NCBI RefSeq assembly: GCF_021341785.1
Contig: NZ_JAJTTF010000017.1
Span: 1-61,952, forward strand
Direction: 5' to 3'
DNA from: Microbacterium sp. Au-Mic1
GTDB lineage: Bacteria; Actinomycetota; Actinomycetes; Actinomycetales; Microbacteriaceae
Length of the DNA: 61,952 bases
A model generated the notes under the pieces. That model was not told the DNA's origin, ran no database searches, and worked only from the letters and a program-made list of their open reading frames with translations. Of the stretch, positions 7,932 to 15,926 are shown in pieces; within the stretch, counting starts at the first letter, position 1; each line of letters begins with the position of its first letter. The position numbers were made by a program, and so were the translations under genes.

Positions 7932-9980
7932 TCAGGACTCGACGACGACCTCTGCCGGGGACTTGTCCGGGCGCAGCCCGCGCCACCGGGAGTGGCGCAG
8001 CACGCCGTCATCGGTCCAGTTCGCGAACTCGACCTCTCCGACGAGCTCCGGCCGCACCCACAGCGCGTCGGATGCATCGGCGACGGGGACGCCGTCGACT
8101 GCGGGATTCGACGCGCGCAACGCCTCCAGCCGCGCGCCCAGGTCCTGCAGCATGCGATCGGTGAACCCGGTGCCCACTCGCCCCACATAGCGCAGCCCTG
8201 AGGGCGCCGCGGGTTCCGGGATCGCGAGCAGCAGCGACCCGATGCGCCCGGCGCGGTCGCCCTTGCCCGGGCGGATGCCGACGATCACGACCTCCTGCGC
8301 ACGCGTGAGCTTGATCTTCAGCCAGCGCGGCGATCGCGCGCCCGGCGCGTAGGCGGACGCCGGGTCTTTCACGACGACGCCCTCCAGGTCGAGCGCCGCA
8401 CTCGTCGCCAGCGCCGCATCGACGTCGTCGAACACCGGCGGCACGAGCACGGGCGCGGGCAGATCCGCCGCGATCCGCTCCAGGAGCTCACGACGGTCGC
8501 GCAGGGGGAGGCCGGTGAGGTCGTGGCCCTCCAGATGCAGCAGGTCGAACAGGTGATAGCGCACGGGCGTGCGGACCACCTCGCGCTCGATCTCGCGCGC
8601 CCGGGTGAGATGCATCCGATCCTGAAGGCGGTGGAAGCTGGGCCGGCCCGCGGAGTCGAGCGCGACGATCTCGCCGTCCACCACCGCATCGCCGACGGGG
8701 AATCGGGGGGCACCGTCCGCGGTGAGCTCGGGGTAACGGTCGGTGATGTCGGTGCCGCTGCGCGCGCGCAACCGGAACCGGCCGTCCTTCCATGTGCCGA
8801 TCGCACGGATCCCGTCCCACTTGATCTCAGCCCAGCCCAGTCCACGGGCGGTGCCGGGGGTGCCGTGGTCCGCGAGCATGGGGGAGTACGCGGGGAGATC
8901 CGTTCCTGGCTCCGCTTCGTGGGCCACTCCGCGCTCGGACCCTCGACCGCGCAGTCCCCCGACGGTGATCCGCTCGCGAGCTCGCGAGTCACCGTCTCCC
9001 GCCAGACCCGATGCCTGCGCGGCCGAGGGACCGATCGCTGCGCTCCGGTCTGCTCGGCCGCCCGTGCCGGTGAGGGACGTGGCGTCGGGATCCGCGCGGG
9101 AGATCGTCGCGAACGGATCCATGCCGCTCTGCGCCCGCTCGAGAACCTCGTCGAACCGCAGTTGCCGGAGGTCCGGAGCGTGCAGCTCCTCCCACGTGCG
9201 AGGGGCGGCGACCCATGGCTCTGGGCGGCCGCGCAGGGAGTAGGGCGCGATCGTCGTCTTCTTGCCGTTGTTCTGGCTCCAGTCGAGGAAGACCTTCCCG
9301 GCACGCAGGGTCTTCGTCATCACGCTCGTCACGAGATCCGGGCGATCCGCCTCGATCGCCCGGGCGAGGGCATGCGCGAAGGCCGAGATCTCCTCGCTGG
9401 TCCGATCGCCGGGCAGGTGGGCATAGAGGTGGATCCCCTTGCTGCCGCTCGTGACCGGGACCGGATCCATGCCCATGCCGTCGAGGATGCCTCGCGCCAT
9501 GAACGCCACCTCGGCGCACTGCGCGAGCGTGACGCCCGGTCCCGGATCGAGGTCGAGGACGAGGCGATCCGGGTTGCCGCGGCCGCCGTCGGGGGCGAAG
9601 CGCCATTGCGGGATGTGCAGCTCGATCGCGGCGACCTGCGCCATCCAGACGAGGGTCGCGACTTCGTCGACGAGGGGATAGTCCTTCGCCCCTCCGGAGT
9701 GGGGGATCTCCTGCCGCGGGATCCACCCCGGCGCCCCCGGTTCGAGCTGCTTGGCGAAGAAGGAGCCCTGCGGATCCTCCGCGGTGCCGACGCCCTCCAC
9801 CCATCGCTTGCGCGTGACCGGACGTCCGGCGAGGACAGGCAGCAGCTGCGGGGCGATCCGCGCGTAGTAGTCGATCACCTCGCCCTTGGTGGTGCCGGTG
9901 GCCGGGTACACCACCTTGTCGAGGTTCGTCACGCGCAGACGCCGCTCGCCGATGCGCGCGAACTGCGGGCCGTCTGCCAT
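7932..9980 (-). CDS. ligD: ATP-dependent DNA ligase with N-terminal polymerase domain (LigD)
   Basis: This 682-residue enzyme belongs to bacterial non-homologous end joining. The N-terminal primase-polymerase domain (about residues 1-290) has the metal motif LDLDPGPG and the conserved TSGSKGIHLY and SVMTKTLRAGK segments. A linker of about 75 residues rich in Gly, Arg and Ala follows. The ligase domain comes next, with the adenylated Lys in AEIKWDGIRA near residue 387, DGEIVALD, and an OB-fold ending. The 3'-phosphoesterase module found in many LigD proteins is absent. It is divergent from ku across 46 nt. TAGCCT at 9987-9992 (minus) ends 6 nt before the ATG, so the message is probably leaderless. 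Confidence 0.93.
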   Translation of the reverse strand: MADGPQFARIGERRLRVTNLDKVVYPATGTTKGEVIDYYARIAPQLLPVLAGRPVTRKRWVEGVGTAEDPQGSFFAKQLEPGAPGWIPRQEIPHSGGAKDYPLVDEVATLVWMAQVAAIELHIPQWRFAPDGGRGNPDRLVLDLDPGPGVTLAQCAEVAFMARGILDGMGMDPVPVTSGSKGIHLYAHLPGDRTSEEISAFAHALARAIEADRPDLVTSVMTKTLRAGKVFLDWSQNNGKKTTIAPYSLRGRPEPWVAAPRTWEELHAPDLRQLRFDEVLERAQSGMDPFATISRADPDATSLTGTGGRADRSAAIGPSAAQASGLAGDGDSRARERITVGGLRGRGSERGVAHEAEPGTDLPAYSPMLADHGTPGTARGLGWAEIKWDGIRAIGTWKDGRFRLRARSGTDITDRYPELTADGAPRFPVGDAVVDGEIVALDSAGRPSFHRLQDRMHLTRAREIEREVVRTPVRYHLFDLLHLEGHDLTGLPLRDRRELLERIAADLPAPVLVPPVFDDVDAALATSAALDLEGVVVKDPASAYAPGARSPRWLKIKLTRAQEVVIVGIRPGKGDRAGRIGSLLLAIPEPAAPSGLRYVGRVGTGFTDRMLQDLGARLEALRASNPAVDGVPVADASDALWVRPELVGEVEFANWTDDGVLRHSRWRGLRPDKSPAEVVVES

Positions 9981-10026
9981 GCCGTCAGGCTATCCCGCGC
10001 CCGTGGTAGTGGTGTGTACTGGTGCC
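9981..10026. promoter_or_regulatory. Divergent ligD/ku promoter region
   Basis: These 46 nt must hold both promoters. On the minus strand TAGCCT (9987-9992) ends 6 nt before the ligD ATG. On the plus strand TGTACT (10015-10020), preceded by a TG extension, ends 6 nt before the ku ATG. The -35 boxes of each would overlap the other promoter. I see no GAAC-N4-GTTC LexA box. Confidence 0.6.
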
Positions 10027-10863
10027 ATGAGGACGATCTGGAAGGGCTCGCTCACCTTCGGCCTGGTCAATGTGCCGGTCAAGGTGTACTCGGCGACGGA
10101 GGACCACGACGTCGCGCTGCATCAGGTGCACGACGCGGACGGCGGGCGGATCCGCTACAAGAGGGTGTGCGAGATCTGCGGCGAGACCGTCGCCTACTCC
10201 GAGATCGACCGGGCCTATCAGGACGAGTCGCAGACCGTGGTACTGACCAAGGAGGACCTGGAGTCCCTGCCGGCCGAGCGCAGCCGCGAGATCGACGTCG
10301 TGGAGTTCGTGCCGTCGGACCAGGTGGATCTGCTGACGCTGGACAAGGCGTACTACCTCGAGCCGGATTCGAAGTCACCCAAGGCCTACGTGCTGCTGCG
10401 CAAGACCCTCGAGGCGACCGACCGCACCGCGATCGTGCGGTTCACCCTCAGGCAGAAGACGAGGCTCGCGGCCCTGCGGGTGCGCGGCGATGTCCTCGTG
10501 CTGCAGACGCTGCTGTGGGCCGACGAGGTGCGCGAAGCCGACTTCCCCATCCTGCAGGAGGAGGTCACGGTCTCCGACAAGGAGCTCGAGCTGTCGGCGT
10601 CGCTGGTCGACGGATTCTCCGCCGACTTCGACCCGAGCGCCTTCGTCGACGAATACCAGGTCGAGCTGCGCACGCTCATCGACGCCAAGATCGAGAAGGG
10701 CGAGGCGTTCGAGACCGAGGAGACGTTCGCGCCTGCCGAGAAGGGCGGCGAGGTCATCGATCTCATGGAGGCGCTGCGGGCGAGCGTCGAGAAGTCGAAG
10801 GCCGCGCGCGCCGCAGCCGCGGAGGGCGGTTCCGGCGAGGCGGACAGCCGCGACGTCGGCTGA
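10027..10863 (+). CDS. ku: Ku-type DNA end-binding protein
   Basis: This 278-residue protein forms a ring dimer on broken DNA ends and recruits LigD. The start MRTIWKGSLTFGLVNVPVKV and the segments YKRVCEICGE and LDKAYYLEPD are typical of bacterial Ku. The last 40 or so residues are Lys/Glu/Ala-rich, as in the flexible tails of other Ku proteins. The ATG at 10027 is supported by the -10 6 nt upstream. It forms a two-gene NHEJ module with ligD and is convergent with the dedA-like gene 8 nt downstream. Confidence 0.94.
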   Translation: MRTIWKGSLTFGLVNVPVKVYSATEDHDVALHQVHDADGGRIRYKRVCEICGETVAYSEIDRAYQDESQTVVLTKEDLESLPAERSREIDVVEFVPSDQVDLLTLDKAYYLEPDSKSPKAYVLLRKTLEATDRTAIVRFTLRQKTRLAALRVRGDVLVLQTLLWADEVREADFPILQEEVTVSDKELELSASLVDGFSADFDPSAFVDEYQVELRTLIDAKIEKGEAFETEETFAPAEKGGEVIDLMEALRASVEKSKAARAAAAEGGSGEADSRDVG

Positions 10864-10870
10864 ACCCCGC

Positions 10871-11557
10871 TCAGATCTCCGGCTCGACGGCCGGGATCCC
10901 GGCGGCGGACTCCTTCTTCGCCTTGCGGCGCTCGTTCAAGTAGTGCCAGACGGTGACGGCGAGGGTGAGCGCGACGACGCCCAGCAGGATCACGTCGATG
11001 TACTTGGTCACGAGATCGGCGATCCAGGGGATGTACGCGATCAGGTAGCCGACGTAGGTGAGCCCGAAGCCCCAGATCAGGGCTCCGATGAGGTTGTACA
11101 GGCTGTACTTGCGCCACGGCATGTGCCCGACGCCGGCGGCGACGGGGGCGAAGGTGCGCACCACCGGCACGAAACGCGCCAGGATCACCGTGAGACCGCC
11201 GAAGCGCTCGAAGAAGTGGTTCGTGCGCTCGACGTTCTTCCTGCTGAACAGGCCGGACTCCTTGCGCTCGAAGACCGCAGGACCGCCCTTGTGCCCGATC
11301 AGATAGCCGACCTCGCCGCCGAGGAACGCCGCCAGCGCGATCAGCAGGCCGACCGCCCAGATCTCCACTCCGAACACGTGGTTGGTGTGCGTGAGCAGAC
11401 CCGAGATGATCAGCAGCGTGTCGCCCGGGAGCAGGAACCCGATGAGCAGGCCGGTCTCGGCGAAGATGATGAACAGCACCACGGCGAGCGCCCAGGGGCC
11501 GGCGCCGTTGATGATGACATTCGGGTCGAGCCAGGGGATGAGGGCGGCGTGGTGCAC
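10871..11557 (-). CDS. DedA/VTT-domain membrane protein
   Basis: This 228-residue inner-membrane protein of the DedA family has members implicated in undecaprenyl-phosphate or phospholipid translocation. Family features visible are ETGLLIGFLLPGDTLL near residue 35 with its acidic residue, a glycine-rich FLGGEVGYLIG stretch, and ARFVPVVRTFAPVAAG with the conserved arginines. The C-terminal tail is charged and cytoplasmic. It starts at GTG 11557 with only a weak upstream site. It stands alone; the stop is 7 nt from that of ku. Confidence 0.9.
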   Translation of the reverse strand: MHHAALIPWLDPNVIINGAGPWALAVVLFIIFAETGLLIGFLLPGDTLLIISGLLTHTNHVFGVEIWAVGLLIALAAFLGGEVGYLIGHKGGPAVFERKESGLFSRKNVERTNHFFERFGGLTVILARFVPVVRTFAPVAAGVGHMPWRKYSLYNLIGALIWGFGLTYVGYLIAYIPWIADLVTKYIDVILLGVVALTLAVTVWHYLNERRKAKKESAAGIPAVEPEI

Positions 11558-11670
11558 AGGTGATTCCCGTCCGTGGAGTCGTCGCTGGAGTGGTCGCCGA
11601 GATGCGGCTTCTGTGAAGTCTAGAGCGGACAGGTCTCGCCCGGCTGGGAGAGCGGCGCGCAGAACGACAG

Positions 11671-11732
11671 AGCGCTGACGGGACGACCTTCGGCCGCCCC
11701 GTCAGCGCTTTCGTGCGGAAGGTGGGACTTGA
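11671..11732 (-). repeat. Duplicate of tRNA-Leu 3' end plus its terminator
   Basis: These 62 nt repeat the segment 11830-11889 with two differences (one extra T and one C/T change). The copy contains the terminator-like hairpin (AGCGCTGACGGG paired with CCCGTCAGCGCT, 11671-11709). It also carries the last 19 nt of the neighbouring tRNA-Leu (11714-11732), ending in the T loop. It encodes no complete tRNA. The 97 nt between the copies hold no gene that I can support. Confidence 0.8.
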
Positions 11733-11828
11733 TTCCCTCCGGGCCTTCTCCACACGTCGCATCCGCGACGCGCGGAGCCTCTGGCCGGCGGGGCCCTGGG
11801 GGTCAAGGAGGCCCCTCTTCGAACGAAA

Positions 11829-11868
11829 AGCGCTGACGGGACGACCTCCGGCCGCCCCGTCAGCGCTT
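11829..11868 (-). terminator. Rho-independent terminator of tRNA-Leu
   Basis: A perfect 12-bp stem AGCGCTGACGGG / CCCGTCAGCGCT encloses a GC-rich loop. On the minus strand it is followed by CTTTTCG. It lies 2 nt beyond the tRNA 3' end. Confidence 0.75.
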
Positions 11869-11870
11869 CG

Positions 11871-11952
11871 TGCGGAAGGTGGGACTTGAACCCACACGCC
11901 CGGAGGCACAGGAACCTAAATCCTGCGTGTCTGCCAATTTCACCACTCCCGC
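11871..11952 (-). tRNA. tRNA-Leu, anticodon UAG
   Basis: The minus strand folds as a class II tRNA. The acceptor GCGGGAG pairs with CTTCCGC (one G-U) and the discriminator is A. The anticodon stem CAGGA/TCCTG encloses the loop TTTAGGT, giving anticodon TAG. There is a long variable arm and a T arm GTGGG-TTCAAGT-CCCAC. The 3' CCA is not encoded. A TAGACT -10 on the minus strand (11963-11968) lies 10 nt upstream of the tRNA 5' end. It decodes CUA and probably other CUN codons. Confidence 0.95.
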
Positions 11953-11988
11953 GGGTGGATCCAGTCTACTGAGACCGGATCCACCCGC
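11951..11988. terminator. Hairpin between aldo/keto reductase gene and tRNA-Leu
   Basis: GCGGGTGGATCC (11951-11962) pairs perfectly with GGATCCACCCGC (11977-11988). The loop contains the TAGACT -10 of the tRNA. It probably ends the reductase transcript. No T-run is visible. Confidence 0.5.
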
Positions 11989-12000
11989 TTCGTCGGGCGA

Positions 12001-12843
12001 TCAGCCGTGGAACTCGTGCGGGTGCGGGCCTGTGCGCCCGTCGCGGTCGAGGCCGTCGATCGCGGCGAGCTCGGTGGGATCGAGGTCGAAGTCAAACACG
12101 TCGAAGTTCTCCGCGATGCGGTTCGGGGTCACCGACTTCGGGATCACCACCCGGCCCTGCTGCAGGTGCCAGCGCAGCACCACCTGGGCGGGGGTGCGGC
12201 CGTGCCGGGCTGCGATGGCGGTGATGGCGGGATCCTGCAGCACGGCGCCCTGGGCGAGCGGGCTCCATGCTTCGGTCACCACGCCGGCGGCAGCGTCCGC
12301 GGCGATCACCGCACGGTTCTGGAATGCGGGGTGCAGCTCCACCTGGTTGACCGCGGGGACGACGGATCCGCTCTCGAGGATCCGGGCGAGGTGCACGGGC
12401 TCGAAGTTCGAGACGCCGATCGCGCGCACCCGGCCCTCGGCGTAGAGCGCCTCGAGCCCGCGCCAGGTGCCGGCGTAGTCGCCGTCGCCGAGCTCGGGCC
12501 AATGGATCAGGTAGAGGTCGAGGGCATCCAGGCCCAGGTTCTCAAGACTCGCGTCGTACGCGCGGAGGGTCGCGTCGTAGCCCTGCTCGGCGTTCCACGC
12601 CTTCGAGGTGATGAAGAGCTCGTCGCGCGCGATGCCCGATTCGGCGATCGCGCGGCCGACCCCGCGCTCGTTGCCGTAGATCGCGGCGGTGTCGATGCTG
12701 CGGTATCCGGTCTGCAGGGCGCGCGCGACGGCGGCGGTGGTCTCGTCGTCGGGTACCTGGAAGACCCCGAAGCCGAGCTGGGGCATGGTCACGCCGTTGT
12801 TCAGCGTGACGGTGCTGTTCAGCGTGATGGTGGGAACGGTCAT
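12001..12843 (-). CDS. Aldo/keto reductase (2,5-diketogluconate reductase type)
   Basis: This 280-residue cytosolic NADPH-dependent carbonyl reductase is a TIM barrel. The catalytic tetrad is visible: Asp and Tyr in SIDTAAIYGNERGVG, Lys in FITSKAWN and His in LYLIHWP. The cofactor-binding PKSVTPNRIAENFDVFDF stretch near the C-terminus is intact. The ATG at 12843 gives a normal-length protein. It lies 56 nt downstream of an MFS exporter gene on the same strand and may be co-transcribed with it under the divergent MarR repressor. The physiological substrate is unknown. Confidence 0.92.
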   Translation of the reverse strand: MTVPTITLNSTVTLNNGVTMPQLGFGVFQVPDDETTAAVARALQTGYRSIDTAAIYGNERGVGRAIAESGIARDELFITSKAWNAEQGYDATLRAYDASLENLGLDALDLYLIHWPELGDGDYAGTWRGLEALYAEGRVRAIGVSNFEPVHLARILESGSVVPAVNQVELHPAFQNRAVIAADAAAGVVTEAWSPLAQGAVLQDPAITAIAARHGRTPAQVVLRWHLQQGRVVIPKSVTPNRIAENFDVFDFDLDPTELAAIDGLDRDGRTGPHPHEFHG

Positions 12844-12899
12844 GTCGTTCGTCCTTCTGTGTGTGGTGCGGAGACAGGTGTGTCGGAGGGCGCGTGGGG

Positions 12900-14111
12900 T
12901 CAGCGCACAGCGCCGGCCGGGACCGGCGTCGCGGTGGTGGCCGCGTTCGCGGCGCCCGGATGTGCGACGGTCCGACGCGCGGTGAGCGCCGCGACGACCA
13001 TCACGACGAGGGCCAGCGCGGTGATGCCGGCGCCGATCCAGATGGGGGAGGTGTAACCGAGGCCCGCGGCGATGCCGACACCGCCGGCCCAGGCGCCCAG
13101 GGCGTTGCCGACGTTGAAGGCGCCGATGTTCGCACCGGACGCGAGCGTCGGGGCCGATGCGGCGTAGCCCATGATCCGGGACTGCAGCCCGGGGACCGTG
13201 CCGAACCCGAAGCCGCCCATGAGGAAGAGCGCCACGACGGTGGCCGGGCCGTTCGACGCGACGAGCGCGAAGCCCGCGAGCACGACGACGAGGGCCGCGA
13301 TGAAGACGATGAGGGTCCCGTCGATCGACCGGTCCGCGGCCTTGCCGCCGGCCCAGTTGCCGAGGAACAGGCCGAGGCCGAACAGCACCAGCAGCCACGG
13401 CACCATGGTCGAGGCGAACCCGCTGACCTCGGTGAGCGTGTAGGCGATGTAGGTGAACGCGCCGAACATGCCTCCGTATGCGAGCACGGTCACGGTGAGC
13501 GACAGCCACACCTGGCCGGAGCGGAAGGCGCCGAGCTCGTCGCCTAGGCGGGTCGGGGCGGTGTCGTGCGTCGCGGGCACGAGCAGGGCGATCCCGACCA
13601 AGGCGACGACGCCGATGATCGCGATCGCCCAGAACGTGGCCCGCCAGCCCAGCTGCTGGCCGAGGAAGGTGCCGAAGGGCACACCGAGCACGTTCGCCGC
13701 GGTGAGGCCGGTGAACATGATCGCGATCGCGCCCGCCTTCTTCGCGGCGGGGACGAGCGAGGCGGCCAGAACCGAGCCGATGCCGAAGAACGCGCCGTGC
13801 GTGAGGGCGGCGATGATGCGGCCGACCATCGCGAGGCCATACCCGGGTGCGAGCGCGGTGAGCGCGTTGCCGATGATGAACAGCACGATGAGGCCGAGCA
13901 GCACGGGCTTGCGGGGCAGGCGCGTGGTGGCGGCGGTGAGGAACAGCGCTCCGACGACGACGCTCAGGGCGTAGCCGGAGATGAGCCAGCCGGCGGCGGC
14001 CTCGGTGACGCCGAAGCCGGCGGCCACCTCGGGCAGCAGGCCCATGATGACGAACTCGGTGAGGCCGATTCCGAAGGCGCCGAGGGCGAGGGCGATCAGG
14101 CCGAGAGGCAT
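12900..14111 (-). CDS. MFS transporter, DHA1 (arabinose-efflux/PbuE-like) family
   Basis: This 403-residue permease has twelve hydrophobic segments and is likely a proton-coupled drug or metabolite exporter. The N-terminus IGLTEFVIMGLLPEVA and the loop TRLPRKPVLLGL are typical of DHA1 exporters. The start ATG 14111 has an AGGAG site 7 nt upstream. It is divergent from a marR gene over 111 nt, the classic layout for a repressor controlling an efflux pump; substrate and inducer are inferred only generically. The same frame stays open far upstream on the minus strand, but that is shadow coding from GC bias. Confidence 0.9.
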   Translation of the reverse strand: MPLGLIALALGAFGIGLTEFVIMGLLPEVAAGFGVTEAAAGWLISGYALSVVVGALFLTAATTRLPRKPVLLGLIVLFIIGNALTALAPGYGLAMVGRIIAALTHGAFFGIGSVLAASLVPAAKKAGAIAIMFTGLTAANVLGVPFGTFLGQQLGWRATFWAIAIIGVVALVGIALLVPATHDTAPTRLGDELGAFRSGQVWLSLTVTVLAYGGMFGAFTYIAYTLTEVSGFASTMVPWLLVLFGLGLFLGNWAGGKAADRSIDGTLIVFIAALVVVLAGFALVASNGPATVVALFLMGGFGFGTVPGLQSRIMGYAASAPTLASGANIGAFNVGNALGAWAGGVGIAAGLGYTSPIWIGAGITALALVVMVVAALTARRTVAHPGAANAATTATPVPAGAVR

Positions 14112-14175
14112 GGGGGAACTCCTGGTACAGTGAGGTAGTTGCAGACGCGGGTTTTTGCGTCGGTGATCACAATAC

Positions 14176-14187
14176 TTGCACGCGCAA
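14176..14187. promoter_or_regulatory. Candidate MarR operator (near-palindrome)
   Basis: TTGCACGCGCAA matches its own reverse complement at 10 of 12 positions. It lies in the 111-nt gap between the divergent MFS and marR genes. A second TTGCGC/GCGCAAGC element overlaps it on the right, up to 14202. Position and symmetry suggest an operator; no regulator-specific consensus was available to compare. Confidence 0.4.
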
Positions 14188-14222
14188 ATAGAAAGCGCAA
14201 GCAACGACCTTTTGGAGGATCC

Positions 14223-14672
14223 ATGGGCATCGCCGATGACGCCGTCGAGATCCGCGCCCGCGGATGGCGCACGATGGCCGCTCTGCACGCCATGATCGAG
14301 GCGGAGCTGGAGCGCACTCTGTCGACCGAGGCAGGACTGTCGGTGGTCGAGTACACCGTGCTGGAGGCGCTGGACCGGCAGGACGGCTGGCACATGCGCA
14401 TGCAGCAGCTCGCCCGGGCCGCGGCGCTCAGCCCGAGCGCGACCACGCGACTCGTGAACCGTCTCGAGGACAGGGGACTGCTCACCCGGATCCTGTGCGT
14501 CGACGACCGTCGCGGAATCTACACCGAGCTGACGGCGAGCGGGCAGGAGCTGTACGAGCGTGCCCGCCCGGTGCACGACGAGACCCTGGAGCGCGTGCTC
14601 GCCGATGCCGCGGAGCAGCCCGAGCTGCTGCCCATGGTGGACGCACTGCACGACGTCGCGCGCGCCGGCTGA
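14223..14672 (+). CDS. MarR family transcriptional regulator
   Basis: This 149-residue winged-helix dimer is probably a ligand-responsive repressor. It has the family pattern: LSVVEYTVLEALDRQDGWHM leading into the DNA-binding helices (AALSPSATTRLVNRLEDRGLL) and a wing with the conserved DDRRGIYTELTASG. The ATG at 14223 has GGAGG 5 nt upstream. It likely represses itself and the divergent MFS exporter. The 78 nt separating it from the Tad genes make joint transcription uncertain. Confidence 0.93.
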   Translation: MGIADDAVEIRARGWRTMAALHAMIEAELERTLSTEAGLSVVEYTVLEALDRQDGWHMRMQQLARAAALSPSATTRLVNRLEDRGLLTRILCVDDRRGIYTELTASGQELYERARPVHDETLERVLADAAEQPELLPMVDALHDVARAG

Positions 14673-14750
14673 CGCACCTCCCGCGCCGCTGGAGCGCGGG
14701 TCTGTGGATAACTTCCGAGGCGGATCCGCGGATCCTGCGACGATGCGGGG

Positions 14751-15926
14751 GTGAGCCTGTCGACCGCCGCCGTCACCGAGAGGGTGCGCGCCCGGCTGCG
14801 CGCCGAGCGCACGGATCCGTCGGTGCATCCGGACGAGGCGCGGCGAATCGCGCAGTTCGAGGTGCGCCGTCACAACGATCAGGCACTGGCACGCGGCACC
14901 GCCACGATCGACGACGAGGCGGCGTGCGTGCGGGACATCCTCGCGGGGGTCGCCGGATACGGTCCGCTGCAGCCGCTGCTCGAGGACGACACGATCGAGG
15001 AGATCTGGCTGAACGGTCCTTCCCGCGTGTTCATCGCGCGGGAAGGACGCAGCGAGCGCGTGCCGATCACGCTGACCGAGGCGCAGCTGCGGGACGTCGT
15101 CGAGCGCATGCTGCACTCCACGGGACGGCGGGTGGATATCGGCCAGCCGTTCGTGGACGCGTCCCTTCCGGACGGATCCCGTCTGCACGTCGCGATCGCC
15201 GACGTCGTCCGCGGCTCCTGGGCGGTGAACATCAGGAAGTTCGTCCCGCGATACCGGAGCCTGGAGTCGCTCGTCGCTCAGGGGATGGTGCCCGTCCCGG
15301 TCGCGGAGATGCTCTCCGACGCCATGCGCGCGGGGCGCAGCGTCGTCGTGTCGGGCCCGACGCATGCCGGTAAGACCACCCTGCTGGCAGCGCTGGTCGC
15401 CGAATGCGTGGACCAGCGCGTGATCACAGTGGAGGAGACCTTCGAACTGGGCGTGCAGGCGCCGGATCTCGTGGCCTTGCAGGGGCGTCAGGCGAGCCTC
15501 GAAGGCACGGGCGAGATCACGCTGCGCCGCCTCGTCAAGGAGGCGCTGCGCATGCGGCCGGACCGGCTCGTGGTCGGCGAGGTGCGCGATGCCGAAGCGC
15601 TCGACCTGGTGCTCGCGTTGAACACGGGCATCCCCGGCGCGGCGACGGTGCACGCGAACTCGGCCGCGGAGGCGCTCGACAAGCTGACCATGCTGCCGCT
15701 GCTCGCCGGCCGCAACATCGATCGCGCGTTCATCGCGCCGGCGCTCGCCGCCTCCGTCGACCTGGTCGTGCACTGCCGTCGGGAGGCGGACGGCGGGCGT
15801 CGCGTCGCAGAGGTGATCGCGCCGCTCGGAGTGGATGCGGAGGGGCGCATCAACCATCGGGTGCTGTTCCCGGTTTCGGCGTCGTATGCCGCTCCGGGCA
15901 TGCCCGTGGAGGAGGGCATCGCATGA
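14751..15926 (+). CDS. tadA: Tad/Flp secretion ATPase (CpaF/TadA)
   Basis: This 391-residue hexameric ATPase powers assembly of Tad-type pili. Walker A is SGPTHAGKTTLL; the Asp box and Walker B region is RMRPDRLVVGEVRDAEALD, with VHANS downstream; the N-terminal domain has the IEEIWLNGPSRVF signature of CpaF. It starts at GTG 14751. It is the first of seven tightly packed tad genes resembling M. tuberculosis Rv3659c-Rv3654c. The CpaE/Ssd-like gene that often precedes it is missing here. Confidence 0.93.
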   Translation: MSLSTAAVTERVRARLRAERTDPSVHPDEARRIAQFEVRRHNDQALARGTATIDDEAACVRDILAGVAGYGPLQPLLEDDTIEEIWLNGPSRVFIAREGRSERVPITLTEAQLRDVVERMLHSTGRRVDIGQPFVDASLPDGSRLHVAIADVVRGSWAVNIRKFVPRYRSLESLVAQGMVPVPVAEMLSDAMRAGRSVVVSGPTHAGKTTLLAALVAECVDQRVITVEETFELGVQAPDLVALQGRQASLEGTGEITLRRLVKEALRMRPDRLVVGEVRDAEALDLVLALNTGIPGAATVHANSAAEALDKLTMLPLLAGRNIDRAFIAPALAASVDLVVHCRREADGGRRVAEVIAPLGVDAEGRINHRVLFPVSASYAAPGMPVEEGIA

